The position numbers and the translations under genes are program-made. 64,000 nucleotides of DNA from assembly GCF_030265065.1 (NCBI RefSeq), contig NC_080414.1, forward strand, positions 32,616,001 through 32,680,000, given 5' to 3'. How positions within the stretch are numbered: position 1 is the first letter of the stretch; every line of letters begins with the position of its first letter. Positions 11,663 through 23,061 of the stretch are shown in pieces. Under the pieces are notes generated by a model that was not told the DNA's origin, did not search any database, and was given only the letters and a program-made list of their open reading frames with translations. This DNA comes from Corythoichthys intestinalis. Lineage: Eukaryota > Chordata > Actinopteri > Syngnathiformes > Syngnathidae.

Positions 11663-12690
11663 TCAAATATCCATCCATCCTTCCCTCTCCCCAGCCACCT
11701 CAGCCAGCTCCTCCGGCGGGATTTCAAGGCGTTCCCAGGCCAGCCGAGCGACATAGTCTCTCCAGCGTGTCCTGGGTCGACCCCGGGGCCTCCCGCCGGT
11801 GGAACATGCCCGGAACACCTCTCCAGGGAGGCGTCCAGGAGGCATCCGAACCAGATGCCCGAGCCACCTCAACTGGCTCCTCTCAACGCGGAGGAGTAGC
11901 GGCTCGACACCAAGCCCCTCCCGGATGACCGAGCTTCTCACCCCATCTCTAAGGGAGAGCCCGGACACCCTGTGGAGGAAACTCATTTCGGCCGCTTGTA
12001 TCCGGGATCTTGTTCTTTCGGTCACGACCCACAGCTCGTGACCATAGGTGAGGGTAGGAACGTAGATCGACCGGTAAATCGAGAGCTTCGCCTTTTGGCT
12101 CAGCTCCTTCTTCACCACAACGGACCAGACTCTGACACCGGTCGTACAGGGACCGAACAGCCCTTACCAAGGGGCTCGGTACCCTGTACTCCCGGAGCAC
12201 CCTCCACAGGACTCCCCTAGGCACACGGTCGAACGCCTTCTCCAAATCCACAAAACACATGTAGACTGGTTGGGCAAACTCCCATGCATCCTCAAGGACC
12301 CTGCCGAGGGTGAAGAGCTGGTCCACTGTTCCACGGCCAGGACGAAAACCACACTGCTCCTCCTGAATCCGAGATTCGACTTCCCGACGGACCCTCCTCT
12401 CCAGCACCCCTGAATAGACTTTACCGGGGAGGCTGAGAAGTGTGATCCCTCTATAACTGGAACACACCCTCCGGTCCCCCTTTTTGAAAAGAGGGACCAC
12501 CACCCTGGTCTGCCAATCCAGAGGCACTGTCCCCAATGTCCACGCGATGTTGTAGAGGCGTGTCAGCCATGACAGCCCTACAACATCCAGAGCCTTTAGG
12601 AACTCCGGGCGGATCTCATCTACCCCCGGGGCCTTGCCACCGAGGAGCTTACCAACCGCCTCAATGACTTCAACCCAATTGCCCAAAAAT
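11663..12690 (-). mobile_element. Rex3-like (RTE clade) LINE, internally deleted
   Basis: The - strand encodes a reverse transcriptase start (KAPGVDEIRPEFLKALDVVG, RGITLLSLPGKVY, QCGFRPGRGT, FVDLEKAFDRVPRG). After about 12130 it jumps frame into the C-terminal tail (LTYGHELWVVTERTRS, LRWLGHLVRMPPGRLPGEVF, RPRGRPRTRWRDYVARLAWE). The catalytic FADD segment and everything between are missing, and the 5' part is absent. The 3' end is a short GGATG-type repeat (CATCCATCCATCC on +, about 11669), typical of RTE/Rex3. It is dead by deletion. Confidence 0.88.
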
Positions 12691-12724
12691 GCCTTTAAAT
12701 GTAGGCCTTTCTTAACGTGTATAA

Positions 12725-13030
12725 CATTACTACGCTGCAAAAACAAAATTCCTTAAAACTACTTAAATTCCCTTGTTTTCAGTGCAAATCTATTGGAAAT
12801 GAATGAAAGTATGTGGCAGTTTCAAGTAAGTTTCTCTCCGATTTGTTGAAATAAGAAAAATAGCTAGCTGAAAATAAGCTTTATTCTAAGCAATAAATTA
12901 TTGTATTTAATCTTAAAAAATAGCTTGTACCAGAAATGATCTTTATTCAAGAATAGATATGGTTAAAAACATTATTTGAAAGCAATTTTTTCTTGATTTA
13001 GGTGAAAAATGTCCAATTTTTAAGTGTATG
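12725..13030 (+). repeat. Dispersed AT-rich repeat
   Basis: Contains TGCAAAAACAAAATTCCTTAAA at the left end, then TTAAAATAAGAAAAA-like and ATTCAAGAATAGATAT segments. Inverse-complement related sequence occurs at 56375-56640 (AATATCTATTCTTGAATTAAAGAC ... GTTTTGTTTTTTCCAG). Probably a non-autonomous DNA element; termini are not defined well enough to name a family. Confidence 0.45.
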
Positions 13031-14417
13031 GGCCTTATAAGAACAAATAGTAATATTTACTTCAAGTGGAACAATGTGACGAATTCATCAGTTAACTAGT
13101 CTTCAACACTCAAAACCATACGGAGAAAATAATTTGACTACATCACATCTGTCATCCCGAGGTCGTTGGCAATCTTACAAATAGTGACGTATGCCCTTAC
13201 AAATTGAGGGAATAATCTGACAACATTGTATATAGCGTGCAATATGAAAAAAAAATAAAACTCAATTTTTAAAATATTATGAATTTATTGGCAATATTGT
13301 AACATACAACAACACAGCTACATCATTATTACTAAAATTTACTTCACTTTTAGCAATTTCTATCATGTCTTGATGGCTGCACTTCATGGCACTTCAGCTC
13401 GCAATTCATTTTGACTTGAAGGTAGTTCGTTAGTGCGTCCAATTATAAATTAAAAAGGTCAATTGATAAAATTAACTTACCGATGCAATCGTTAAGTCAG
13501 GGAACATTTATTTAGCTAATTCTGAGAAGTGATCAGCAATAGTTGCGGACAAATTGTGTTCGGCAACAAATTGGCAGAATAAAATCTCTGCTTTTGTCAC
13601 TTTTCATGCTGCAGACTTCATCTTTATGACCAGTGTTGTTAATCTTACTTTTAAAAAGTAATTAATTACAGTTACAAATTACTTCTCCCATAAAGTAATT
13701 GAGTTAGTAACTCAGTTACCTGAATGTAAGAGTAATTAGTTACCTTTCATGTTTTTTTTTCTATTAAAAAAAAAAAAAAATCCAACAAAAACAAAAAACA
13801 GTTACCTTTGCTATGTTTGGAAGTCATTTAATGTTGTGAATCAACTGTTAAAGTTGTTAAAATTGCTCCCGTTTTTGCATTAGTTCCCTTCTGTCTAATT
13901 TCGACATGTGAACGTTTTAAAACTGTTTCATCATTTAAAGATAGATTCAAGTCAAGATTTTGCCGATTTAAGAGTATTTTAGATAAAAAGTTACTTAGGG
14001 TCGCTAGGAAGGTTCACTACAACAGAGCCTTTCTGAGAAGTCTACTGCTTTAAGATGGCGGCTGTTTACTAACGGCGCCGTGTCTGTCACTTCGCGTGTA
14101 GTTTTATATGCATGTGATATCTAGGCATAGATTGTAGGCTGTCGGCTACAGTCAGGAAATATTGGCGCCACCTAGCACAACACACATTCTTCTCTCCCCG
14201 TGTCTCTGACTTTTCTCGTGTCATTCAACCAACGTAGTAACACATAGTAACGCACATTGTCTCGTTGCCTTAACGGTGACAAAATCCAAACGGAGAAAAA
14301 AAACTTAATGCACGACAAACGTACAGATTTTGAACGTACGATGTACACATTTAAAAATCATTGCTCACTTGTACAAATTACGCCGAAACCGTACAACTGG
14401 ACAGGTATGCAACTATC
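13031..14417. other. Non-coding spacer with an AT-rich element remnant
   Basis: No gene is recognisable. At 13634-13745 the phrase TGTTGTTAATCTTACTTTTA, followed by repeated TAATT/AGTTAC words, matches a common fish DNA-element terminus. An opposite terminus was not found. The remainder is featureless to me. Confidence 0.4.
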
Positions 14418-14425
14418 CTCTATGA

Positions 14426-14739
14426 CATGGGTCCCCAAACTTTTTCCTGTGAGGGCCACATAACTTTTCCCTTCTCTGATGAGGGGGCAGGGTCAGTTTG
14501 TAACAGAAAATGTGTGACGATTGCAGGAGTGCCTAAATGTAAAAAATTATTGTTTTTCAGAAAGCCACAATCAAATAACTGTCTGGATTCTTCACGGAAC
14601 AAAAGTAAATAAAATAAAAATAATAACATAATATAATATAATATAATATTATTAATTAAATAGATAACCAAATAACCCTCTCTGGGTTCTTCACAGAAAA
14701 AAGCCGGCAAATAAATAACACTATTGAAAAAAAATACAT

Positions 14740-14779
<40 letters not shown>

Positions 14780-14852
14780 TTTGTTCAGGGGGCCGGACCA
14801 AATGTGGAGGCGGGCCATATCCAGCCCGCGGGCCGTAGTTCGGGGACCCCTG
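14426..14852. mobile_element. hAT MITE (CAGGGGTCCCCAAAC family)
   Basis: Left end CATGGGTCCCCAAAC, right end GGGGACCCCTG, with an 8-bp duplication CTCTATGA/CTCTATGC (14418-14425 and 14853-14860). It contains a (TA)n tract at 14742-14770 and paired GGGCCGG/CCCGCGGGCC words. The best relative is 58146-58558. A right-end fragment of the same element survives at 24860-24897, in the duplicate of this spacer. Confidence 0.85.
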
Positions 14853-15137
14853 CTCTATGCAATGAACCTTCCTTCTCTGTGGATACCATTTATAAATCGC
14901 TCCTATATGTAAATAAAAGAATAAGTATAATTGGATATATTTATTGAAAATAACTTTTTGAATGTTCAAAGTTCAAGTGTATATTTCAGAATGAAATTGG
15001 ATGGGGTCACTTGTTGGAAATATGATTGTTTTGAAGCATCAAAGTAATATTTAGTTATGTTCTCATTAAATATTGAGTTTAGATGACATATGCAGAATTA
15101 GAAGAAAATTTCACAACTTCAATATGGCTCTAACACA

Positions 15138-15225
15138 GGGGTCGGGAACCTTTTTGACCGAGAGAGCCAAAACACCCAACATATTTTTAAATATGTTTCC
15201 ACGAGAGCCATACAGTCTGTATGTG
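15138..15225. mobile_element. hAT-type terminus fragment
   Basis: CAGGGGTCGGGAACC followed by TTTTTGACCGAGAGAGCC and CCACGAGAGCCATA. This is a common fish hAT terminus; the internal part is cut short by the Tc1 element beginning at 15230. The duplicate is at 25178-25263. Confidence 0.5.
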
Positions 15226-15229
15226 TCTA

Positions 15230-16190
15230 CAGTCCCTGACAAAAGTCTTGTCGCATATCCATTTTGTAGAAACAATTGCGAATAACCTTACTTTTAATTA
15301 TTCAATTGGTTTCAGAAATGGCTCATATGAAAGCTAAGACCCTCCCAAATGATGTTGAATGTACAAAAATATATTTGTTTTACTGAAAAAAAGATTTATC
15401 ATTTGATGAAGACATAAAGGTCCAATTTTGGCAAGACAAAAGTTTTGTCGCCTACAGAAAGTAGTGTGAAAATTGAACAAAAAATGTACTTTAAATACAA
15501 AAATATGTTATATAACATAAGCGAATTAAGTAGTGGTGCTGTGAGATCCAAATTTAATATTTTGTATGATTTCCATGGGCTTGAAGGACTGCATCCATGG
15601 GGTTTGGCAAGGATTCATACAATTTATTGATGAAGTCATCAGGAACATCGAAGAAAGCAGTCTTGCATGCCTCCCAGAGTTGATCAACATCTTTGAGTTT
15701 CATTTTCCATGCTTCCTCTTTCATCCTGTTCATGTCTGGTCAGTCCTGGAGGATCTTTATCTTCTTTGCCTTGAGGAACTTTGAGGTAGAGAGTGAAGTA
15801 TGCGATGGAGCACCATCCTGCTGCAGATTTTGTCCCTTTTTATGGTTAAGAATGTAAGAGGCAGCTAAGATTTGTTGATATTTCAGACTATTTATGTTGC
15901 CTTCCACCCAGCAGATCTCTCGCACACCCCCATACTGGATGTAACCCCAGACCATGATTTTGCCACCACCAAATTTCATTGTTTTCTGAGTGAATCTCAG
16001 ATCCATGCAGGCTCCAGTAGGTCTCCTGCAATATTTGCGGTGCCTGTGGTATAATTCAATGGAAGATTCATCTGAAAAATCCAACTTTTGCCACAAAGCA
16101 GTGGTGGTGTGGTTTGGTAATATTTATTATTCAAAATGTCTGTCATTTTTAGCTTAAAATCATTCATTGATATCGAATATTTCATTTAAG
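15230..16190 (-). mobile_element. Tc1/mariner-like element, truncated
   Basis: Left terminus CAGTCCCTGACAAAAGTCTTG after a TA. The - strand (15740-16096) encodes part of a Tc1-type DDE transposase: FSDESSIEL (first catalytic Asp region), GGGKIMVWGYIQYGG, then QQDGAPSHTS (second Asp). The third acidic residue and most of the N-terminus are missing, and the right TIR is not visible. A shorter relic lies at 25265-25440. Confidence 0.75.
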
Positions 16191-16429
16191 AAAAAAAACG
16201 AATTAAAAAAATTATTCACTCGCATATTTTAAATTTTTAAACAAATTACGTCACAATGAAAAAAATGGTGTGTTAATAAGTCATGATATCTACCTCATAA
16301 CTATCACTTAATTGTATTTTTTTCCGTTGCTGTCGCATTTTCCCCTGATATGTTAGATGATAATCGATCCAGAAAAATAAAAATATAAAATGTTTAAAAG
16401 GGTAAACATATGAAAAAGAAAATCTCAAC

Positions 16430-16850
16430 CACTCCTTGATGTCTGCGATTTCTGCATCGCGACCCTTGTTATATTACCATGTTTCAGCTATAAAATCCCC
16501 AATGAATCCGGCTGTAGCTATTCACATCTGTGTCTTGGCATTCGTTGATACATGCTACATGGAGTTTTTGGGCCGACACAAGGTAAGTAAGTTATAATGT
16601 CTTGTTAAAATCGTGGCGTCTTTAACTATGCTTTCTCATGCTCTCACCTCCAGTTAGGGTTTCGCTGTTTAAAATTTTTTTTTTTTTTTTTAAATGCCCT
16701 CCTGTTAAATTTTTTTCTTCCCCCAGAAAATTGAAATTTTAAGCTTTCCAATGATGCATCACACATGCATATCAGACAATTTTGAAATTTGGCCAAATTG
16801 GGGGTCTCAGAGCGAAAACTTCAAGTGTTTTCCGCCATATATAAGTAGTT
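16430..16850 (+). repeat. Foldback-element half, unit 2
   Basis: Centre plus right arm of the 42034-42771 family. It reads through TCTGCGATTTCTGCATCGCG, TACATGGAGTTTTTGG, a consensus splice-donor-like ACAAGGTAAGTAAG, CACCTCCAGTTAGGGTTTCG, and ends near TTCCGCCATATATAAG at 16850. It lies directly upstream of the hAT element that splits unit 2. Confidence 0.65.
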
Positions 16851-16978
16851 GTAGTAGGGCAGTGCTTCTCAATTATTTTGTTACGCCCCCCCAAGGAAGA
16901 CGTAAATGTTTCGCGCCCCCCCCCCCCAACTCTCTGCCGCCATTGTAAATAGTATCATTTGTCTATATTACTATTATA

Positions 16979-17065
16979 CAGTGGGGAGAACAAGTATTTG
17001 ATACACTGCCAAGTGCCAATGGGAAAACCCATTGGCAGTGTATCAAATACTTGTTCTCCCGACTG
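16979..17065. mobile_element. 87-bp Tc1/mariner-type foldback MITE
   Basis: A near-perfect hairpin. CAGTGGGGAGAACAAGTATT at the left and its complement AATACTTGTTCTCCCGACTG at the right are separated only by the remaining arms and a short loop, and flanked by TA on both sides. It is nested in the 16860-19135 hAT element, so it is younger or was carried along. Confidence 0.9.
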
Positions 17066-17901
17066 TAAGTACGCCTCTGCCTAACATTGTGTCCTTTTTT
17101 CTATTTAACAAAAAAGTAGCGTAGATCAAATTATAATAAAGTAAACTTTATTAGCATTGATTGTAACAGAAAAGACTTAACATGCATCAATTTGCTTGAA
17201 TTAAAAAAAAAAAAAAAAAAAAAAAAAGACATCCAAACTATAAAAACTCACTCAAGGTACATTTTTGACCATGGAGGAAGTCTGCGTGATGTCACGATGA
17301 TGTCACCTCGCTTAGCAACGTGTCGCCATTTTGTGGAGGGGGTACACACAGCTTAACATTCCATAGACAAACGTCTGAAATTCATACATTTCAGGTGTGT
17401 TTTGCGTTTTTTTTCCTTTTTCCTGGCTTACTATTATCACGAGTCACTGCCGACAGGAGGTGATGCTTTAAAATTAGCGTTTATTGGCGTACAAAGCTGC
17501 CGATACAAAGTCGCAGCCGATAGCTGGATAAACAAAGGAATGGCCTGCAGTGGAGTTCAGTGGAGTGTACAACTACCTCATAAAGTCACCCAGTAAGTTG
17601 ACCTTTATCATTTACGTGGAATATGTACTGTGTGGAACTGAGAAAGTTTGTAGTATATACACGAAGTGATTATTTCTGCCGTTACCGGTAATTCGCCTCC
17701 AAGCTTTATTTAGCCGTCAACACGTCACGGCATAATAACCAATTCCCACCAGGCCAATAATATACCGGTTGACTAATCAGAGCAGTTCAAGGCAAAAGAA
17801 AAAAAACGCTTTGCGAGTTGCCGGTTAAGGTAAAAATAACCGCTGCCTAGTGTATTGAATCGTCGCAAAAAATCGGGCAAAAAATAATCGATTAAACTCA
17901 C

Positions 17902-18118
17902 CAGTAATAAAATGTCGGCTGCAAACGTAAGTGTGCTTGGATTTAGGTTCCCACAGGCGAAAATAGTCCACGGAACAGTCTTCTTTTACTGTTCCTTGAT
18001 TAATTGTGCTCAGCCATTTGTTTCTCCTTTTTTTCTTACGTGGAAGAATGAAGAACTTCAAATGCGGCTCCGAACTCTTCCTTTTGTGACAACCCGCAAC
18101 ACAGCAACTTTTAGCCAT
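17902..18118 (-). CDS. THAP-domain first exon (different THAP type)
   Basis: 72 codons starting MAKSCCVAGCHKRKSSEPHL with the first zinc ligands C-x4-C. It has a basic loop (PRKKKRRNKW, with the conserved Trp) and the second pair in YVCSRHFITG. The frame then runs straight into a GTGAGT donor. This is a full THAP C2CH finger lacking only the C-terminal AVPTV-like end, which would be on the next exon; that exon is not identified. Its sequence is unlike the THAP exons of elements A-C and of units 1/3. It lies wholly within the hAT element at 16860-19135. Confidence 0.65.
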
Positions 18119-19448
18119 TCTGACAGAAAAAAGACTGCAAATAAGACGAAAGTTCAATGCGTTTCTATTATAAGTGACTCGTCTTTTACCCCATTGTCAA
18201 TATGGCGATGCTTTGTTGTGGCTGGTGACGTCATTAAATGCCCGGATGTCCAACTGCCTCTATTTGATACTGAAAAATAAAATGTTATAGAATCAGTAAA
18301 TAATAACAAATTCAAATTGATTAGAAACACTAACTTATGAGGATAATATGCCAAAAAAAATTGACCGAAAAAACAAAGCTGAATAGAAGAAAAAAAAAAA
18401 AAAAAAAGTGTCTTTTGACAGAAGGACAATTTTTATTTTCGCTGCTCACAGTATCCCTTCCTTTGCAATGGTGTGGGGTTATTTTGCACTGAGCATGCTA
18501 ACAGTGCTCACTGGTTTACTGATATAACACGACAAAGCAGGACGATTGTTGGCAATATTCGGCACGTTTTTGCTGAAAAAACAATCAAGCGGCTTATCAA
18601 TGAGATTGAGGTCTAATGTCTTTAAGTGGCGTCTTAATTGATCTGGCTTCCAGCTGTCCGCTATAATAATTTTTTGGACGCAGTAAACAGTGGTCTTTCC
18701 TCATCTCCCACTGCATTAAAAGTCAAAGCCAAAAGGCAAACGGACTGAAAAAAGCGCATTCTCGGCGGCCGAGGGAGAACCGTAGGTGAGGGCGGTCGTC
18801 GACGATCCCAAGCCGAAAATGGCACTTCTCGGGCGGAGACGTGAGAATGGGAGAAGGCAAGTGGGTCGTTGCGTGAGTCCGGCCGGAAAAAGCTCTTCAT
18901 ATCGCTTTTCTGTGTGCTCTTGCTTAGTTAAAAAAACATACTGCGCGTGCTCTTGCTTACTTCAAAAATACTCTGCGCACTCTGAAAATGCGAGCGCCAC
19001 TGCCACCCACTTAGTGGATGTGCAAGTACACGTTATTCTAGTACGGGAAAAAAAAAAGAAAGAAAGCATGTTCCTCGAGGTCACATGTGCCACCCCTGGC
19101 ATCGCTCTGCGCGCCCCACTATTTGAGAAGTACTGTAGAAGGGCGAGAGAGAGACACAGCGATAGAGAGACGGCTCTGCCCCCTCGTGTCTTTTTTTAGT
19201 ATAACTCGAAACAGTAAAAAATAAATATTGATTTTTTCCCCCCCATATTTATTTAATAGGGACAGTGCACATTAATGAACATCTAAAAGATGTAAATATG
19301 CCAGATTGTAGCAAAAAAAATGTAATTTACACCCGCAGTCCCTAGGCAGGTAACAGATACAAAAAGTGAACAATTTGCACCCCCTCCACTTGATGGCAGC
19401 CTACTTATTTTATGCCGATGGCGCTAAAACAGAAATCGTGATCAAAGA

Positions 19449-20110
19449 ACGTGACGTTTCAAAGAACGATCGCGTGACGAACCAAAGAACTCGCGTGACG
19501 TCACAAAGAACGATCTTTGGTCTTTGATGTCAAACCACAGAACAAAACAATCCGCGAGTGAAATTCCGTCAGGTGCAGCAGTGGAGTCAAGTGCACAAGA
19601 ATCATCTGAAGACAAAGGACTTCGACCATGGAACATCTCGCATCACAAATTCTTGCAACCATCGAAAGGCTGGGAGGTAAGTTAATTAGTCTAAGTTAAA
19701 CATGCATTATTCGTGTAAAAAAAATTGCAGTTTATTGACTGAGTGGGCTTTTCTGAACGTTGTTCGTTTTGCTGTTATTTGTCAAATAATACCAGGACTT
19801 GTAGCCCGTTTTCAACATTATTCAAAAAGATTACCACCTTACGATAATGTTAACATTATTTTTTTAATTGTTTTAAAGAGCTCGCGTGGCGTCACAAAGA
19901 ACGATCTTTGGTCTTTGATGTCAAACCACAGTACAAAACAAAATCCGCTAGTGACATTCCATCAGATGGAGCAGTGGAGTCAAGTGCACAAGACTTATCT
20001 GAAGACACGATCTGGACGAAAGACTTCGACCATGGAACAACTTGCATCTGAAATTCTTGCAACAATCGAAAGGCTGGGGGGTAAGTTAATTAGTCTAAGT
20101 TAAACATGCA
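19449..20110 (+). repeat. Duplicated promoter/first-exon block of GEF copy 2
   Basis: Two tandem versions of the upstream region plus exon 1. The first exon 1 (19628-19676) encodes [16 protein letters not shown], as in copy 4. The second (20032-20080) encodes [16 protein letters not shown], as in copies 1 and 3. The second block joins at AAGAGCTCGCGTGGCGTCAC (about 19876) after about 200 nt of intron 1. This is the footprint of unequal exchange between two different GEF units. Confidence 0.8.
19496..19503 (+). promoter_or_regulatory. CRE palindrome upstream of GEF copy 2
   Basis: TGACGTCA, 132 nt before the first ATG. The second, duplicated promoter has the mutated form TGGCGTCA (about 19887). 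Confidence 0.5.
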
Positions 20111-20279
20111 TTATTCGTCTAAAAAAAATTGCAGTTTAGTGACACAGTGGGCTTTTATGAACTTTGTTCGTTTTGCGTCGTGTTGTTATCAAGTATTTAT
20201 GACAACAGCGTTTTATTCGTGACATTGTTTGTCAAAAAATATCAGGACTTACAGCCCGTTTTCAATATTATTCAAAAAG

Positions 20280-20580
20280 ATTAGATGTTAACATTTAACC
20301 GACGGATACTTGTCGAGTGGAAAACAACATTTGGGATATCGCGTTGTGCTAAACGCATCGCAGTTAACGGCAAAATTCAAACTTTAGGAGCTGAAACGTG
20401 AATAGTCCTCTAACGGCCAAAAACATGTCAAAAAGATTTCCACCTTACGACAATTTTAACATTTAACCGACGGATGTTCGTCGAGTCGTAAGTATTTGGG
20501 ATATCGCGTTATGCGAAACGCATCGCAGGTAACGGCTATAATGCAAATTTGAGGAGCTGAAACGTGAAAAGTCCTATATG
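20280..20580 (+). repeat. Intron-1 repeat of GEF copy 2 (two units)
   Basis: Same block as at 7020-7330: two imperfect copies ending in GAGCTGAAACGTGAATAGTC and GAGCTGAAACGTGAAAAGTC. Confidence 0.6.
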
Positions 20581-22582
20581 TTAAGATTAAACTCATCATC
20601 TTAATCCACATGTAGAGTGCACAATGCAAGGGGTATGAAAATGCTCATCCTGCAAAGTGTCCAGCAAAGTGCAACGACATGTTAATGTTGCGGCAAGTGG
20701 ACAAAGTTTTGGTTTTACTAACGGCCAAAAACATGTCATCGAGGTACTTCGATCGGCTCCTGAGGAAAAGAAACTGACGGGAGGTATGGCGAGCAACATG
20801 GTCAGTTTTGGAGCTGAATTCGAGGACAATGTACAACGGAACAGGTTTTTTTATGCTGCATCTCATTCAGGGTGGGTTTAACCATTTGTGGACGAACATT
20901 TGGTTGTTTGCCTGTGGTCTTCAGGGATGTAGATAGATGAATTAAAATAAAAAAAAATAAAAATAAAAAAAAACCTTTGATAAAAATAAATAAATTCCCT
21001 GATGTATTAGGTGAAAGTGAATGATTTTCTGTAACACACTTGATGATATCTCATGGCACAGCGGTTGGGAATTACTTTTCAATCCATCAGTGTTTCCTCA
21101 TTCGTTGTTTATTTTTACTTCTTTTCTGCAGAGCACTTATTGGAGAACCCTCTGATTTTAACAGATTTGGACCGGATGAGCAACGGTGCAACAAAGTCTG
21201 CAAGCAGGGAAACGTATGTGACCCTTATACCATTTGCGAATTCATAATTTCAAAATAATAACGAGTGCCTATTTTTCATTTAGGTTCATTTTGGCTGAGC
21301 TGATTGAAACGGAAAAGGCTTACGTGCGAGACCTGCGAGAGTGCATTGATGTGAGTTTCCTTTCTGGGACGTGCAGTTCTTGTAAGACAAACTTTACTCA
21401 AATCTTTGTGTTTGAACTTGTAGACTTACATGAGGGAGATGTTGACCCAGGAGGAGGAGATCCCTGCAGGACTCAACCATATGGACGACGTCATCTTCGG
21501 GAACTTGTTGGAGCTGTATGAATTCCATCATAAGTATAAGCAGCGACTTTTCTAAAAAATGACATTTTGACACCGAGTGGACAAAATAAATAGGTTACTC
21601 CTGGTCATTTCTCATATTTAAAACTCACTTTTTGGAATGTATTAATTTTTTTCCATGTTCTATCTTCAGGATCTGTCTCAAGGAACTTGAAAAACATGAA
21701 AGCGTCCCTGAAGATGTCGGACGTTGCTTTGTCAAATGGGTATTTATCTCTTTTTTTCGCTACCGTAATCAGAATCATACTAATTGATGACCCATGAAGA
21801 ATTCTGAGCGTGTTGTTGGTATTGTCTTTATAGGCTGAGAAGTTCCTGTTATATGTGGACTACGGCAAGAACAGTGACAAGTCCACTCGGCTCATCATGC
21901 AGCATACTGTCAACTATTTTAATGTAAGTTAAATGTCAAGGTTATCAATGTGAAATTACAGATTATAATGCTTCATAGTCTTCCTTTTTTTTCCCTCTTT
22001 CTTTCCATGGGTTCAACAGAAAATTCAGTGGAAGCACGGACTAGCATTCTCATTACAATCTTTCCTGCTTAAGCCAACACAGAGAATGACAAAATATCCG
22101 CTCCTGTTAAAGGTAAGCCCAAAATATTCAAGTTCGTTGTTCAGAAAGCCAACATAAAATGCAGAAGATAAATTAATGACACGCTCATAATTAAAAAATA
22201 TTAACATTAAAAATTCAACAAACAAACAAAATAATTCAACAATGTTTAGATCGTTCAAGTAAATCACATAATTTTGTCTCATGAAAGTCTTCAAATTTAA
22301 TGCGATGTGCAAAGATTTTATGGGTATTATAATCCTTCAGATAATTGCTTTACTACATACATACAAATAAAGCAACAATATTCACAAGTACTATATAATC
22401 TTTATGTTCTGTGGGAACAATGTCTTAATGCATGTTTAAGTGTATTTTTGCTTATCTTAGAATCTCCTCGAGTGCTGTAAAGATGGGAAAGGAGTACTGA
22501 AGGAAGCTCTGGGCATTCTGAAGAGAGCCAACGATGCCATTCATTTCTCCGTTCTGGAAGGTAAGTTAACATGGGCAAGATG

Positions 22583-23061
22583 TGTTATGATTCGGGGAAT
22601 CGTATAATATGGATCCAAACACAGACTTTGAAATTAGAAGTATTTATTACAAAAACGAGAAAAAAGGGAGCACGCAAAAACACGCGAGAGAAACAAAGGG
22701 AGCACGCAAAAACACGCGAGGTAAAATGCAACGCAAAATGGGCACGAACCGAGTCGGCGAGAGAACTAAGGGGAAGGCAATAATGGCCAGAAAAAGCTGA
22801 ATCAAATGACAGCAAAGTCCAACAAAAAATACTACTAGCAATGAGATAACAAAAGATACAACCGTAACATCTCCAGAAGACGCACACAGCGGTAAGCAAG
22901 CATGTAGAATGTAATAGTCCGACACTTGCAGGTGGTGACAGACTTCCTTAAATTTTGCGCTTTCCTAATCAAGCACAGGTGTGTCGATTTACCCTGCCAA
23001 TCTGGCTCAATCAGGTGCTGCGTTAAGAAAGAAGAACTGAGAACACACTCAAAACATGACA
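22583..23061. mobile_element. Insertion in copy-2 intron, solo-LTR-like
   Basis: About 479 bp absent from the same intron of copies 1, 3 and 4. It begins TGTTATGATT and ends ACATGACA, flanked by a 5-bp duplication AGATG. TG...CA ends with 5-bp duplications suit a solo LTR, but the ends are also short inverted repeats, so a small DNA element is possible. It contains an internal direct repeat (GCACGCAAAAACACGCGAG, twice). Confidence 0.55.

Larger units (their letters stand above)
14853..16640. repeat. Spacer block duplicated at 24898-25925
   Basis: From CTCTATGCAATGAACCTTCC onward this block is repeated at 24898-25925 in the same order (AT-rich spacer, the hAT-like terminus with GGGAACCTTTTTGACC, Tc1 remnant, foldback centre). 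The later copy has a shorter Tc1. The inter-gene spacer was therefore duplicated along with the GEF genes. Confidence 0.75.
16860..19135 (+). mobile_element. 2.3-kb hAT element (CAGTGCTTCTCAA termini)
   Basis: Left terminus CAGTGCTTCTCAATTATTTT, right terminus TATTTGAGAAGTACTG, with an 8-bp target duplication TAGTAGGG/TAGAAGGG (one mismatch). Units 1 and 3 hold the uninterrupted site (GTAGGGCGAGAGAG at about 6290 and 29037). Inside are a nested 87-bp foldback, a poly(A)-like run and a THAP exon on the - strand. No hAT transposase was recognised. It sits less than 500 bp upstream of the first exon of GEF copy 2, separating it from its upstream flank. Confidence 0.85.

Noticed and set aside
11799-12352. 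Several plus-strand frames across the Rex3-like LINE
   Set aside because: Shadows of the GC-rich LINE coding strand on the opposite strand.
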